Below are positions 8,398 to 18,174 of a DNA stretch of 37,265 bases, piece by piece; within the stretch, counting starts at the first letter, position 1, and each line of letters begins with the position of its first letter. Below the pieces are notes generated by a model. The model worked only from the letters and a program-made list of their open reading frames with translations. It was not told the origin of the DNA and did no database searches. Source of the DNA: Bacteroidota bacterium (GTDB lineage: Bacteria; Bacteroidota; Bacteroidia; B-17B0; Aurantibacillaceae); NCBI GenBank assembly GCA_013288015.1, contig JABDCR010000026.1, positions 1-37,265 of the forward strand. Direction: 5' to 3'. The position numbers and the translations under genes were made by a program.

Positions 8398-8413
8398 TGT
8401 TTCACGTGGAACT
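8398..8413 (+). other. parS-like ParB-binding site 3 overlapping the mnmG stop codon
   Basis: TGTTTCACGTGGAACT matches the parS consensus at 14 of 16 positions, with TGTTTCACGTG perfect. It overlaps the first two bases of the mnmG stop codon (complement of 8412-8414) and occupies the short mnmG-methyltransferase gap. It is identical to site 2 on the other strand. Confidence 0.85.
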
Positions 8414-10298
8414 ATCTGCCCATATGAACCATAAGTATAGAAACATCGGATGGATTTATGCCCGAAATACGAGCCGCCTGTCCAAGGGTTTGTGGTTTTA
8501 TTTTTTTAAGTTTTTCTCGTGCCTCAGCAGATAAGCTTCCAACAACGTCGTAATTAAAATCGCCTTTTATTTTTAATTCTTCTAGGCGTTTTAGTTTATC
8601 AGCATTTTCACTTTCTCTTTCAATATAGCCTTCGTACTTCATTAAAATTTCGGCCTGCTCAATTGTTTCGTTGTTAAAGTCAGCTATAGTTGTTTCTATA
8701 TCCTTACAATAACGAGCTATATCCGTTATGCCAATATTTGGGCGAGAAAGAATGTTGTAGTATCTAATTTTTTGATTAATAAGAGAGGAACCTATGCTTT
8801 CTAAAAACGGATTTATTTCGTTTGGCTCAACACTTGTATTTCTAAAATAATTAATTATTGATGCTGAATTGGCAATCTTATCTTCTACTTTTTTTAATCT
8901 TTCAGCAGAAGCTAAACCTAATTTATAAGAGATAGGGGTAAGGCGAACATCAGCATTATCTTGTCTTAACAATAAACGATATTCAGATCGACTAGTAAAC
9001 ATACGATATGGTTCATCGGTTCCTTTGTTAACTAAATCATCAATTAACACGCCGATATAACCGTCGTACCTATTTAAAACCAATGGCTCTTTTTCAGTAA
9101 TTTTTAAGTGAGCATTCATTCCTGCCATAATTCCTTGGCAGGCAGCCTCTTCGTAGCCGGTTGTTCCGTTAATTTGACCTGCAAAATACAGATTATCAAC
9201 CAGTTGTGTTTCCAGGGTCAATCTTAATTGGGTAGGAGGGAAGTAATCGTACTCAATTGCATAGCCCGGGCGGAACATTTTGGCGTTTTCTAAACCTGGA
9301 ATTAATTGTAAGGCTTTATACTGAACATCTTCGGGTAAAGAGGTAGAAAAACCATTAAGGTAAATCTCAACTGTATCCCATCCTTCGGGTTCAATAAATA
9401 ATTGGTGGCGTTCTCTTTCAGAGAATCGAGAAATTTTGTCTTCAATTGAAGGGCAATAACGAGGTCCGCGCCCTTGAATGCGACCAGCAAACATAGGAGA
9501 CTGTTCGAAGCCTGTTTTTAAAATATCGTGTACTTGTTGATTAGTGTATGTAATATGACAAGGCAATTGTTTTTTTGCGTTAGGGCCTATAAACGGCGAT
9601 GTACCATCTAAATAAGAAAATTTATCTAATTGGTCATCTCCATCTTGTAATTCGGTTTTAGAATAATCAATAGAGCGTCCATCTAAACGAGGCGGGGTTC
9701 CGGTTTTCATTCTACCGCTTTCAAAACCTAAAGCAACTAATTGCTCGGTAATTCCAAACGCTGCTTTCTCTCCTGTTCTTCCACCAGAAAAATTCTTTTC
9801 GCCTATATGAATCAACCCATTTAAAAAAGTACCATTGGTAAGTACAACCGCTTTAGCTTTAAACTGAATTCCCATTCCGGTTACAACACCTTCAACTCGT
9901 TTACCATCTTTACTTATAAGAAGTGAGTTTACGGTATCTTGCCAAAAATCTACATTAGGGGTTTGCTCAAGCATTTTACGCCACTCGTTAGCAAATAACA
10001 TTCTGTCGTTTTGCGTGCGCGGGCTCCACATTGCCGGGCCTTTACTACGGTTTAGCATGCGAAACTGTATGGCGGATTTATCAGATATAATTCCTGAATA
10101 ACCACCAAGCGCATCAATCTCTCGCACAATTTGTCCTTTTGCAATACCACCCATAGCCGGATTACAGCTCATTTGGGCAATTGTTTGCATGTTCATGGTT
10201 ATTAATAAAACCTTTGAACCCATATTGGCTGCAGCAGCGGCAGATTCGCAACCAGCATGACCGGCACCAACAACAATTATATCGTAAGATGATTGCAT
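8412..10298 (-). CDS. mnmG: tRNA uridine-5-carboxymethylaminomethyl modification enzyme, FAD subunit
   Basis: 628 residues, usual length. MnmG (GidA) works with MnmE to install carboxymethylaminomethyl groups on the wobble uridine of certain tRNAs, using FAD, methylene-tetrahydrofolate and glycine. The FAD dinucleotide fold is at the N-terminus ([14 protein letters not shown]), followed by [34 protein letters not shown] and [15 protein letters not shown], all hallmark segments. The ATG at 10298 is preferred over a TTG five codons upstream because it puts the Rossmann strand at the usual distance. It follows the LytTR regulator gene by 54 bp. mnmG is near the origin in many bacteria, which fits the parS sites. 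Confidence 0.96.
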   Translation of the reverse strand: MQSSYDIIVVGAGHAGCESAAAAANMGSKVLLITMNMQTIAQMSCNPAMGGIAKGQIVREIDALGGYSGIISDKSAIQFRMLNRSKGPAMWSPRTQNDRMLFANEWRKMLEQTPNVDFWQDTVNSLLISKDGKRVEGVVTGMGIQFKAKAVVLTNGTFLNGLIHIGEKNFSGGRTGEKAAFGITEQLVALGFESGRMKTGTPPRLDGRSIDYSKTELQDGDDQLDKFSYLDGTSPFIGPNAKKQLPCHITYTNQQVHDILKTGFEQSPMFAGRIQGRGPRYCPSIEDKISRFSERERHQLFIEPEGWDTVEIYLNGFSTSLPEDVQYKALQLIPGLENAKMFRPGYAIEYDYFPPTQLRLTLETQLVDNLYFAGQINGTTGYEEAACQGIMAGMNAHLKITEKEPLVLNRYDGYIGVLIDDLVNKGTDEPYRMFTSRSEYRLLLRQDNADVRLTPISYKLGLASAERLKKVEDKIANSASIINYFRNTSVEPNEINPFLESIGSSLINQKIRYYNILSRPNIGITDIARYCKDIETTIADFNNETIEQAEILMKYEGYIERESENADKLKRLEELKIKGDFNYDVVGSLSAEAREKLKKIKPQTLGQAARISGINPSDVSILMVHMGR

Positions 10299-10352
10299 TT
10301 TTAAGACGCGCAAAATTACAACAAAATTGGTTGCGCTCTTACTAAGAAAAGA

Positions 10353-11108
10353 TTAAACCATGTTTAATCGCTGTAAAAGCTCGTCTTTATAAGACCCCCC
10401 AATAGGAATTGGCTTTTTATCTTTTTCTAAAATAAGGTTATGGTTTTCTATAGCTACAATTTTATCCACACGAACAATGAATGAACGATGCACGCGCATA
10501 AATTCGTTTGGCGCAACTTTCTTTTCAATATCCTTCATAGTTGAGTGAATGGTATAACGCATTAGTTCAGTGTTTATGGTTACATAATCTTTCAAAGCCT
10601 CAATAAAGAAAATATCTTTTGTGTTTATTTTTACTAACCGACTGTTTGATTTTACAAAGAGTACATCTTTTGCACCTTCTTTATTTTCAACTATTGAATA
10701 TAAAAAATCTCTTTCTTTTCTTAATTCCGTTAATTTTTTGTGGCGATGTATGGCCATCTCAATAGAGATATTTAAATCTTTTTCTTTAAAGGGCTTTAAA
10801 ATATATCCATAAGGTTCAGTTACTTTAGCTTTTGCAAGCGTAGCTTCATCGGCATAAGCTGTTAAAAATATAACAGGAATGTTGAGTAGCTTTATTTTAT
10901 CCGCCGCATCTATACCAGTTAAAGTACCCTTAAGCATTATATCCATTAAAACCACATCGGGGTGTAATTCGGTGGCTATTTCAATCGCTTCTTCAGCGTT
11001 GTTGCAAGAGCCAATTACGTTATAGCCTATTTTTTTTAAGCTGTTTTGGATGTCTTTTGAAACGATGCTCTCGTCTTCAACAACAAGTATGTTTATGGTG
11101 TTTGACAT
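10353..11108 (-). CDS. LytTR-type response regulator
   Basis: 251 residues. The receiver domain (about 5-120) has the acidic pair Glu11/Asp12, phospho-acceptor Asp56 in VVLMDIML, Thr83 and Lys105 (YILKPF). A LytTR DNA-binding domain follows (about 150-250), recognisable by SRLVKINTKDIFFIEALKDY, FMRVHRSFIV and the GGSYKDEL end. It is encoded 3 bp after the PAS histidine kinase, almost certainly its partner. It probably activates or represses a small set of promoters bearing direct repeats; targets cannot be seen here. Confidence 0.93.
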   Translation of the reverse strand: MSNTINILVVEDESIVSKDIQNSLKKIGYNVIGSCNNAEEAIEIATELHPDVVLMDIMLKGTLTGIDAADKIKLLNIPVIFLTAYADEATLAKAKVTEPYGYILKPFKEKDLNISIEMAIHRHKKLTELRKERDFLYSIVENKEGAKDVLFVKSNSRLVKINTKDIFFIEALKDYVTINTELMRYTIHSTMKDIEKKVAPNEFMRVHRSFIVRVDKIVAIENHNLILEKDKKPIPIGGSYKDELLQRLNMV

Positions 11109-11111
11109 AAA

Positions 11112-13709
11112 TTAAAAAATTATTTCGAATGAAGTTCCGTTTGTTTTATCTAAGGTTATTGTTCCGTTTATTTGCTCTGTTAAAATATTTACAAGTTGTA
11201 ATCCTAATGACTCTGTGTTTTTAAAATCTATGCTGGCGGGGATTCCTTTTCCGTTATCCGCTACAAGCATTTTTATTTTATTATTACCAATATCTTTTAG
11301 TTTAACCGTGATGAAACCCTGTGAACCATCGGCGAAAGCGTATTTAAAAGCGTTAGACACAAGTTCGTTTACAATTAGTCCACAAGGAATTGAGGTATCT
11401 AAATTAAGAAATATTGTATCAACATCAAAATTTGCTTTAATTTTTTGTTGATTGGCATCATACGAGTAAAAAAGGTTCTTTACAAGGTTGGTTATATATT
11501 CACTAAAATTAATCTGCGAAAAATCCTTTGTTTGATAAAGCGACTCGTGTATAAAGGCCATTGTTTTAATCCGGTTTTGGCATTCCCTTAAAATATTAGC
11601 TGTTTCTTTATCCTTTACATATGATGTTTGCAGGTTAAGTATACTTGATATAACCTGCAGGTTGTTTTTTACACGGTGGTGAACCTCTTTTAACAAAACC
11701 TCTTTTTCTCTAAGGGCCTCGCGCAACTCTGTTTCAGAGGCTATTTTTTCCGTAATATCTCTAGAAAATATAGCTATACCAACAGTTTCTTTTCCTTGTT
11801 TAATTGGATTATAGTTGCTTTCAAAATATCTTTTTTTATTGCCCGCAACATTAAATATTTCTACCGCTACCAAACTTTTTCCTTCTGAAAAAACACGTTG
11901 ATAAATATTTCTCATATCATCGTGGTGGCTTTCATCTAAGGTTTCAAAAATAGACATCCCCTCTTTCAATTCCATTCCATTTCGACTTTTAGTCATCTGA
12001 AATAATAATTGATTAAACTGAACAACGTTGTAATTTCTATCTATAGAAACCACAATATCGGTTGTGTTATTAATAATGGCAGCTAACTGTGTTTGAGTGT
12101 TTAATATTTTTTGTTGGATGTCTTTTTGCTCGGTAACATCTTTAGAAAAAACAGATACGCCAACTATTTTATTGTTTATAACTATAGGATTGTAGTTTGC
12201 TTCATAACTGCGTATTTTTTTGATTTTAGGATGAAAAAAAGTCTCCACCGATACCACGTTTTCTCCTTTTAAAGCCCTATCGTATGTTTTTTTTAACTCT
12301 CCATGCATTTCAGAAGGAAGAAAATCGAAAAAATTCATGCCTGGATGCATTTCTTTACCCGTTCGGTAAAAGGCAATTTCTCTTAGCACTTCGTTACACT
12401 GAACTACATTATAATTTTTGTCCATCGAAAAAATAATGTCGTTAGTTGTGTTTATGATAGTTTTAAGCTGCGATTGTTTATCTAACACTTCTTGTTGTGC
12501 ATGTTCTCTGTCGGTTATATCTTTAGAGAAAACTGCAACACCTGTTACCTTACCGCCTATTTTAATAGGGCTATAATGGGCCTCGTACACGTGTTCGCGA
12601 TCAGCCATATAAAATTTTTCAATAGCCAAAACACTTTCGCCCGACAGAGCTCTATTATACTTAGCTTTTACATCTTCATGGTATTGGGGTGGTAAAATAT
12701 CAAAAACAAGCACGCCTTGTTTTATATCAACTCCATGTCTTCTTTTTACAACACGTTTTAATACATTGTTAAACTCTGAAATTTTATAATTTTTATCTAC
12801 CGAAAAAATAATATCGTCGGTTGTGTTAATTATTGCCTCTAATTGCGATTGTTTATGGGTTATTTCTTTTTGGTCTCTTTTTTGCTGAGTTACATCGTGG
12901 GCTTGTCCGGCAACCTCAATTATTTCTTTCTTCTCATTATAAATAGGATGTAGGGTAATAAACCTATGTTTTTTTTCGCCTGATAATGTAATGGTTTCTG
13001 TTTCAAACTCTACTGTTTTTCCTAAAAATGCTTCCTCGTATTTTTCTTCCCAAAAAGCATGATAATCTTCTGAAGCAAATTTTATTTTAGGTTTATTTAA
13101 ATCTGTATTTATTTGTGGATAAACGCCATAAGCATTATAAATAGCTTCTTTGTAGTTTTTATTAAAAGAAGTAAGTGAAATATTTCTATTAACAGTCCAC
13201 ATAAGTTGTGTTCCGCTTTCGAAAATTGCTTTTAATTTTTGCTCTGATTGTGTTCGAAGGTCTATTTCCTTTTTTAGTTGTAAGTTTATTTTTTTAACCT
13301 GTTTTGTTCTTGTTTTTTCTTCTAATAGCTGCCTGTTTATTGCGGTATCTGTAATAATAATTTGTATAGCCGGGGAATTATCATATAAAATATATGACGA
13401 TTTTATTTCTATAGAAACCGATTTTCCTTTGTTATTTTTTACTTCTATTTCAATTGGTGGGAGTTCTTTTCCCGGAATTAAATTTTTTCGACGTTCATTT
13501 AATTTATCTATAAATTGTGGCTTAACAAAATCGTATGCGTTTTTTAAACTAAACTCTTTTTTGGTTAAACCTGATAATTCTACAGCTTTTTTATTTGCGA
13601 ATAAAATTTTTCCTTCGAAAGAAATGATGGCTATAGGTAGCGGTAGGTTTTCTACTATAGTTTTATAGCTATTTGTATCCGAACTATGTTTCTCGGTTTT
13701 ACTCATCAT
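11112..13709 (-). CDS. multi-PAS sensor histidine kinase (HisKA_2 type)
   Basis: 865 residues without membrane segments, so a cytoplasmic sensor. About five PAS domains are visible: 15-125, 155-280, 285-400, 407-525 and 533-652. The last three are near-copies with a ~122-residue period, each opening with a QLxxIIN-T-DI motif and closing with VFSKDIT-like sequence. The kinase core has the HisKA_2 phosphorylation site in EVHHRVKNNLQ (His677/678), N-box NELVSNAFKYAF, G1 box VADNGKGIP and G2 box SLGLQLVN. The start overlaps the stop of the MORN-repeat gene by one base (TAATG), and there is a second ATG at 13706. It is adjacent to its LytTR regulator. The signal is unknown; no PAS ligand residues can be assigned by eye. 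Confidence 0.93.
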   Translation of the reverse strand: MMSKTEKHSSDTNSYKTIVENLPLPIAIISFEGKILFANKKAVELSGLTKKEFSLKNAYDFVKPQFIDKLNERRKNLIPGKELPPIEIEVKNNKGKSVSIEIKSSYILYDNSPAIQIIITDTAINRQLLEEKTRTKQVKKINLQLKKEIDLRTQSEQKLKAIFESGTQLMWTVNRNISLTSFNKNYKEAIYNAYGVYPQINTDLNKPKIKFASEDYHAFWEEKYEEAFLGKTVEFETETITLSGEKKHRFITLHPIYNEKKEIIEVAGQAHDVTQQKRDQKEITHKQSQLEAIINTTDDIIFSVDKNYKISEFNNVLKRVVKRRHGVDIKQGVLVFDILPPQYHEDVKAKYNRALSGESVLAIEKFYMADREHVYEAHYSPIKIGGKVTGVAVFSKDITDREHAQQEVLDKQSQLKTIINTTNDIIFSMDKNYNVVQCNEVLREIAFYRTGKEMHPGMNFFDFLPSEMHGELKKTYDRALKGENVVSVETFFHPKIKKIRSYEANYNPIVINNKIVGVSVFSKDVTEQKDIQQKILNTQTQLAAIINNTTDIVVSIDRNYNVVQFNQLLFQMTKSRNGMELKEGMSIFETLDESHHDDMRNIYQRVFSEGKSLVAVEIFNVAGNKKRYFESNYNPIKQGKETVGIAIFSRDITEKIASETELREALREKEVLLKEVHHRVKNNLQVISSILNLQTSYVKDKETANILRECQNRIKTMAFIHESLYQTKDFSQINFSEYITNLVKNLFYSYDANQQKIKANFDVDTIFLNLDTSIPCGLIVNELVSNAFKYAFADGSQGFITVKLKDIGNNKIKMLVADNGKGIPASIDFKNTESLGLQLVNILTEQINGTITLDKTNGTSFEIIF

Positions 13710-15397
13710 TAATCAACCGATTTTTCTTTTTTTGTCTTATCTTTTTTTGTTTCCTCTTTCGGCTGATTTGTTTTTGCGTCTTGAAAAACTTTCAAATTAT
13801 CTTCTAGGGCCGGAACATCTCTACCGTCCCATTTTACTTCTTCTCCATTTCTATAAGTAATGGTTAGCACTAAAAAATTATTTTCATCAAAGTAATTCCA
13901 GTTACCATCTTTTTGTCCACCTATATATTTACCACTCGCTTGTGGTTTTCCGTTTTCATAATAAAATGTATGTTTTCCATCAGGTTCGCCGTTTAAAAAA
14001 CTACCCTCAAATCTTAGTTTGTTTTCTTTCACATAATATGCCTTCCAAACACTATCAGGCATTCCATTATGGTACACGCCATATTCTTTATAATTTAAAA
14101 TCTGATAAAACCAAGGGCCTTCTTTTTCATTATCTAAATATTCGCCTTTAGTAATTAGTTTTCCGTCTTCGGTGTACTCTTCATACTCGCCCTCTAATTT
14201 ATCGTTCTGATAATTTTCTTTCATCAAAACATTTCCATTATTATAGTACCAATTCCATGGCCCTTGTAAACGGCCTTTTTTATCGTACTTGCCTTTTTGT
14301 TCTGTTTTTTGATTTGGATAGAAGAATTCCCAACTACCTATACGTTTATCATCAACATAAGTTCCTTTAGAACGAAACTCACCTGTAATATTATATTCTA
14401 TCCATTCTTTTTGACGGCGACGCAAAGAATCAACCGGACCGCGCTCTATTAAATATCCTTCCTGAAAATTAAAAGCTGAATCGGGTACTGAAATATTAAA
14501 ACAACGAAATTGTTTTTCATTCGCTTCTAATGAATCTATATAAACCAAAACTGTATCGCATCTGCGCGATAAATGATATTTATAATGTGTACCCATAGGC
14601 ACGCCGTTTATATAACCGCCTTCGTACTTAACATTACCATCATCAAAATAGGCTTTAAAAACATCTAGCTTAGCAAGTTCGGGCGCATCTTTTATTTCTT
14701 TACCAAAAGCAAATTTTTTTATTTCATCTAAATTTCCTTTTCTATCATATTCTTTTACATATCCATCAACTGCCCCGTCTTTATAACGCTCCTCTTTTTT
14801 TATAGCCCCGTTACTATAAAATTTCTTCCACATTCCTTGCTTATTTCCATTTTCATCAGTCTGATTTATTTTTTCTTGTTTTTCTATATAACCCATTTTG
14901 TAATGAATTATATTAGTTACCAATGTATCGGGTGAATAGATATATGATACACCATCGGCTTTACCATTTTTAAATGGAATACTTTGTTTAATTAATCCTG
15001 TTTTATAATAAATATAAGATGTATCTTGTTTTATATCGTTTACATAATTTTCTTTTGAAACAACTATTTCAGCAGAATCATACGTTATTATGTATCCGTT
15101 TTTTTTACCTTTTGAATAATTAAATGTTTTTGTAAGTTGTCCTTTTTCGTTATAAAATTTCCATATACTATCTAATAAAAACTCTTTACGATTTCCTTCA
15201 TTTTTTAATACTCCTGTTTTATAATAATTTTTCCAATAACCCTCAGCCTTACCATTTTTCATAGTTCCTTCCGATGATTTTTTACCATTATCGTAATAAA
15301 AAATATTATATCCGTTTTTAGCTGTTGTAGTATCGCTTTTTTGAGCGTATCCTATTAAAAAATTAAAAACTAAAAATACTATTAAGGCTTTCTTCAT
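13709..15397 (-). CDS. secreted MORN-repeat (YwqK-type) protein
   Basis: 562 residues with a signal peptide (MKKALIVFLVFNFLIGYAQ). The rest is made of about twenty short repeats around the pattern YYxNGKLKxEGxYxNGKxxGxW, the MORN_2/YwqK variant (for example YYNNGNVLMKENYQNDKLEG, or EGPWFY). The C-terminal ~35 residues are rich in lysine and glutamate. Databases often label such proteins as YwqK-family antitoxins, but no toxin is next to it and an export signal is present, so I would not infer a toxin-antitoxin role. It probably lies in the periplasm or on the surface. Its stop overlaps the kinase start by one base, so the three genes MORN, kinase and regulator form a unit; nadA is 25 bp upstream. 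Confidence 0.85.
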   Translation of the reverse strand: MKKALIVFLVFNFLIGYAQKSDTTTAKNGYNIFYYDNGKKSSEGTMKNGKAEGYWKNYYKTGVLKNEGNRKEFLLDSIWKFYNEKGQLTKTFNYSKGKKNGYIITYDSAEIVVSKENYVNDIKQDTSYIYYKTGLIKQSIPFKNGKADGVSYIYSPDTLVTNIIHYKMGYIEKQEKINQTDENGNKQGMWKKFYSNGAIKKEERYKDGAVDGYVKEYDRKGNLDEIKKFAFGKEIKDAPELAKLDVFKAYFDDGNVKYEGGYINGVPMGTHYKYHLSRRCDTVLVYIDSLEANEKQFRCFNISVPDSAFNFQEGYLIERGPVDSLRRRQKEWIEYNITGEFRSKGTYVDDKRIGSWEFFYPNQKTEQKGKYDKKGRLQGPWNWYYNNGNVLMKENYQNDKLEGEYEEYTEDGKLITKGEYLDNEKEGPWFYQILNYKEYGVYHNGMPDSVWKAYYVKENKLRFEGSFLNGEPDGKHTFYYENGKPQASGKYIGGQKDGNWNYFDENNFLVLTITYRNGEEVKWDGRDVPALEDNLKVFQDAKTNQPKEETKKDKTKKEKSVD

Positions 15398-15422
15398 CTA
15401 CACTCCAAATTTAATTTTAATT

Positions 15423-16388
15423 TTAAGATAAAGACAACATTCGTAAAATTGGTTTCTTAGCTGCTTCTATTAAATGAGCCGGTAATAACAATTCAGGCTG
15501 TTCGTATTTTAATGTCAGATAAATTTTATCTAATGTATTTAGTTTCATATGCGGACAATCGTTACAAGCACAGCTATTATTTGGAGGTGCCGGAATAAAT
15601 GTTTTTTCAGGTGAGTTTTTTATCATCTGATGTAAAATACCTGTTTCAGTTGCTACAATAAATTCTTTACACGGATTTGTTTTAGTATAGTTTAAAATAG
15701 CGGTTGTACTACCAATAAAATCAGCCTTATCTAATATAATTGCTTCACATTCAGGATGTGCTACCAATTGCGCTTGCGGATGTTGTATTTTTAATTTGGT
15801 AATTTTTTCTAACGAAAATATTTCATGTACCATACAAGCACCATCCCATAACAACATATTGCGTTTTGTTATTTTATTTATATAAGCTCCCAGGTTTTTA
15901 TCGGGTGCAAAAATTATAGGTTGGTCTTGGGGTAAACTTTCTACAATTTTAACCGCATTACTTGATGTACATATAATATCAGAAAGTGCCTTTATTTCGG
16001 CTGTACAGTTAATATAAGAGATTATAATATGGTCTGGGTGTTGTTTCTTAAATTCTGCAAACTTTTCAGGAGGGCAAGAATCTGCCAGTGAGCAACCAGC
16101 ATTCATATCCGGAATTAAAACTTTTTTAGTTGGATTTAGTATTTTAGCCGTTTCGGCCATAAAATGCACACCGGCAAACAAAATAATATCGGCATTTGTT
16201 TGCTGTGCTTGCTGTGCAAGCCCCAAGCTATCGCTAATGTAGTCGGCAACATCCTGAATATCTGAGTTTTGGTAGTAGTGGGCAAGAATAACAGCATTTT
16301 TTTGTTTTTTGAGGATTTCAATCTCCGCAAAGATATCCGTTTCCACATCAACCTGTTCATCCACATATCCTTTACTTACATTACTCAT
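15423..16388 (-). CDS. nadA: quinolinate synthase
   Basis: 321 residues. NadA condenses iminoaspartate with dihydroxyacetone phosphate to quinolinate in de novo NAD synthesis and holds a [4Fe-4S] cluster. The signature [20 protein letters not shown] is near residue 36. The three cluster cysteines fit Cys99 ([10 protein letters not shown]), Cys185 (DGACMVHE) and Cys278 (NDCPHM). HPECE (211-215) and the ATETGI segment (246-251) are also typical. nadB and nadC are not in the window. It seems to head the minus-strand run nadA-MORN-kinase-regulator-mnmG-methyltransferase. Confidence 0.96.
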   Translation of the reverse strand: MSNVSKGYVDEQVDVETDIFAEIEILKKQKNAVILAHYYQNSDIQDVADYISDSLGLAQQAQQTNADIILFAGVHFMAETAKILNPTKKVLIPDMNAGCSLADSCPPEKFAEFKKQHPDHIIISYINCTAEIKALSDIICTSSNAVKIVESLPQDQPIIFAPDKNLGAYINKITKRNMLLWDGACMVHEIFSLEKITKLKIQHPQAQLVAHPECEAIILDKADFIGSTTAILNYTKTNPCKEFIVATETGILHQMIKNSPEKTFIPAPPNNSCACNDCPHMKLNTLDKIYLTLKYEQPELLLPAHLIEAAKKPILRMLSLS

Positions 16389-16852
16389 CTCTATATTATT
16401 TTAAAAGAAATTATATTATTATATTAGGTGTTAGTTTAGTTAGTAACTTGTTTTTAAAAGACTTTCAAATATCACTATTAAAAACATGTTAACGTGTTAT
16501 TAGCATCTATTTTATAGCTATCTGTTTGATAAGCAATTATTATACTACAAAATTAAACATTGTTAGTAAACTAATAAGTTAATAAAAATCAATTTTGAGT
16601 AGGGTTAATTTATGTGTTAAAGTCTCTAATATTATCTGATGTTTTTATAAATAGGTTTGTGTTATGAACAGAAAAATGCCCTCTATAAAACTTAACGAAC
16701 ATTTAACCTTTTATTAATCTTTAGTTTCTAACAAGTATTTAGTGTTTTTTAGATACTTGATGTTTATAAATATAAATCTCTTAAAAAATAGTGAACACAA
16801 AGTTAGTGGGTTTTTAACAGGGTTTATTAACTTTGTCTCATAAATATTTGTT
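16389..16852. other. 464-bp AT-rich intergenic region
   Basis: No convincing gene. It separates divergent nadA and the alpha-oxoamine synthase gene, so it must hold both promoters. One near-perfect 16-bp palindrome (AACATGTTAACGTGTT, 16483-16498, one mismatched pair) lies ~95 bp upstream of nadA, and a TAnnTTTG box is near the right end. No riboswitch or small RNA could be recognised by eye. The length is more than these two promoters need. Confidence 0.5.
16828..16835 (+). promoter_or_regulatory. probable -7 promoter element for the alpha-oxoamine synthase gene
   Basis: TAACTTTG fits the Bacteroidota -7 consensus TAnnTTTG exactly. It sits 17 bp before the ATG at 16853, predicting a very short leader. 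The -33 element (TTTG) is not clear. Confidence 0.5.
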
Positions 16853-18100
16853 ATGCAAGACTTGTTTGATAAGATTAAAAAGAATATGGGTTCCATTGGC
16901 CAGTACTCAAAAGAGAGTCATGGTTATTTTACCTTCCCAAAGTTAGAAGGAGATATAGCACCCCGTATGATTTTTCGTGGAAAAGAGCGTTTAAATTGGA
17001 GTTTAAACAACTATTTAGGTTTAGCTAATCACCCAGAAGTGCGTAAAGCCGATGCTGAAGCAGGTGCTAAATACGGATTTGCTATGCCAATGGGCGCCCG
17101 TATGATGAGTGGGAACAGCAACTTACACGAGCAATTAGAGAAAGAATTAGCTGCTTTATCTCAAAAACAAGATGCTATATTAGTTAACTTTGGTTACCAA
17201 GCTATGGCAAGTGCCATAGATTGCTTAGTTGACAGACATGATGTTATAGTATATGATGCTGAATCTCATGCTTGTATATTAGATGGTGTACGCTTACATA
17301 TGGGTAAACGTTTTGTATATCCGCATAATGATATTGAAAGTTGCGAAAAACAACTACAACGTGCTACTAAAATGGTTGAAGAAACTGGCGGATCTATTTT
17401 AGTGATTACCGAGGGTGTATTTGGTATGAGTGGTGACCAAGGTAAATTGAAAGAAATTATTGAGTTAAAAAAGAAATATATATTCCGCCTATTTGTAGAT
17501 GACGCACACGGTGTGGGCACTATGGGAAAAACAGGAGCAGGAACAGGTGAGGAGCAGGGTTGCCAAGACGGAATAGATATATACTTTGGCACATTTGCTA
17601 AAAGCTTTGCTTTAATAGGTGGGTTTATTTCGGCTGATGAAGCTGTAGTTACATATTTACGTTACAACATGCGTTCGCAAATATTTGCCAAAGCATTACC
17701 TATTGCTTTAGTAGAGGGGCTTTTAAAACGCCTGGAACTTATACGTAAACACCCTGAGTTCCGCCTTAAATTATGGGAAATAACAAATGCTTTACAAAAA
17801 GGTTTAAAAGATGCAGGATTTAACATTGGTAAAACAAACACACCAGTAACACCCGTATATTTAAATGGTACGGTAGATGAAGCCACTAATATGACATTTG
17901 AGTTGCGTGAGAAATACAACATTTTCTGCTCTATAGTAGTATATCCCGTTATACCAAAAGGGCAAATTATTTTACGTCTTATACCAACTGCTATACATAC
18001 ATTAGAAGATGTAAAGTATACTATAGAAGCCTTTAGCGCTATTAAAGATAAACTAACCAGTGGCGAGTATGCTAAAGGTGGTTTTGCGAAAGTACAGTAG
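16853..18100 (+). CDS. alpha-oxoamine synthase family enzyme (serine palmitoyltransferase-like)
   Basis: 415 residues, fold type I PLP enzyme of the group that joins an amino acid to an acyl-CoA (serine palmitoyltransferase, 2-amino-3-ketobutyrate-CoA ligase, aminooxononanoate synthase). Visible: SLNNYLGLANHPEV (about 50-63), the PLP-stacking His139 in DAESHAC, VDDAHG with Asp217 and His219, and the Schiff-base lysine Lys250 in GTFAKSFALIGG. In Bacteroidota the best-known members make the sphingoid base 3-ketosphinganine, and related ones make sulfonolipid precursors from cysteate. The amino acid and acyl specificity cannot be told from these motifs. A promoter box lies just upstream; it is monocistronic by spacing. 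Confidence 0.85.
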   Translation: MQDLFDKIKKNMGSIGQYSKESHGYFTFPKLEGDIAPRMIFRGKERLNWSLNNYLGLANHPEVRKADAEAGAKYGFAMPMGARMMSGNSNLHEQLEKELAALSQKQDAILVNFGYQAMASAIDCLVDRHDVIVYDAESHACILDGVRLHMGKRFVYPHNDIESCEKQLQRATKMVEETGGSILVITEGVFGMSGDQGKLKEIIELKKKYIFRLFVDDAHGVGTMGKTGAGTGEEQGCQDGIDIYFGTFAKSFALIGGFISADEAVVTYLRYNMRSQIFAKALPIALVEGLLKRLELIRKHPEFRLKLWEITNALQKGLKDAGFNIGKTNTPVTPVYLNGTVDEATNMTFELREKYNIFCSIVVYPVIPKGQIILRLIPTAIHTLEDVKYTIEAFSAIKDKLTSGEYAKGGFAKVQ

Positions 18101-18174
18101 TGTTTTTTGTGAAAGCAAATTAAGTTTATATCTTAGTTATAGATTTTAATGGGTAGACCTATTACCTAAAACAC

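Noticed and set aside
10462-13122. Two perfect DnaA-box-like 9-mers (TTATCCACA at 10462-10470; TGTGGATAA at 13114-13122)
   Set aside because: Both are isolated, inside coding regions 2.6 kb apart, with no cluster or AT-rich unwinding element between them. Not evidence of the origin itself, despite the nearby parS sites.
13709-15397. Toxin-antitoxin system (YwqK antitoxin)
   Set aside because: No toxin gene is adjacent and the protein has an export signal and many repeats; the label only reflects family naming.
16664-16717. 17-codon ATG frame in the nadA/alpha-oxoamine synthase gap
   Set aside because: Very short, with no signal, overlap or recognisable motif; expected by chance in a 464-bp gap.
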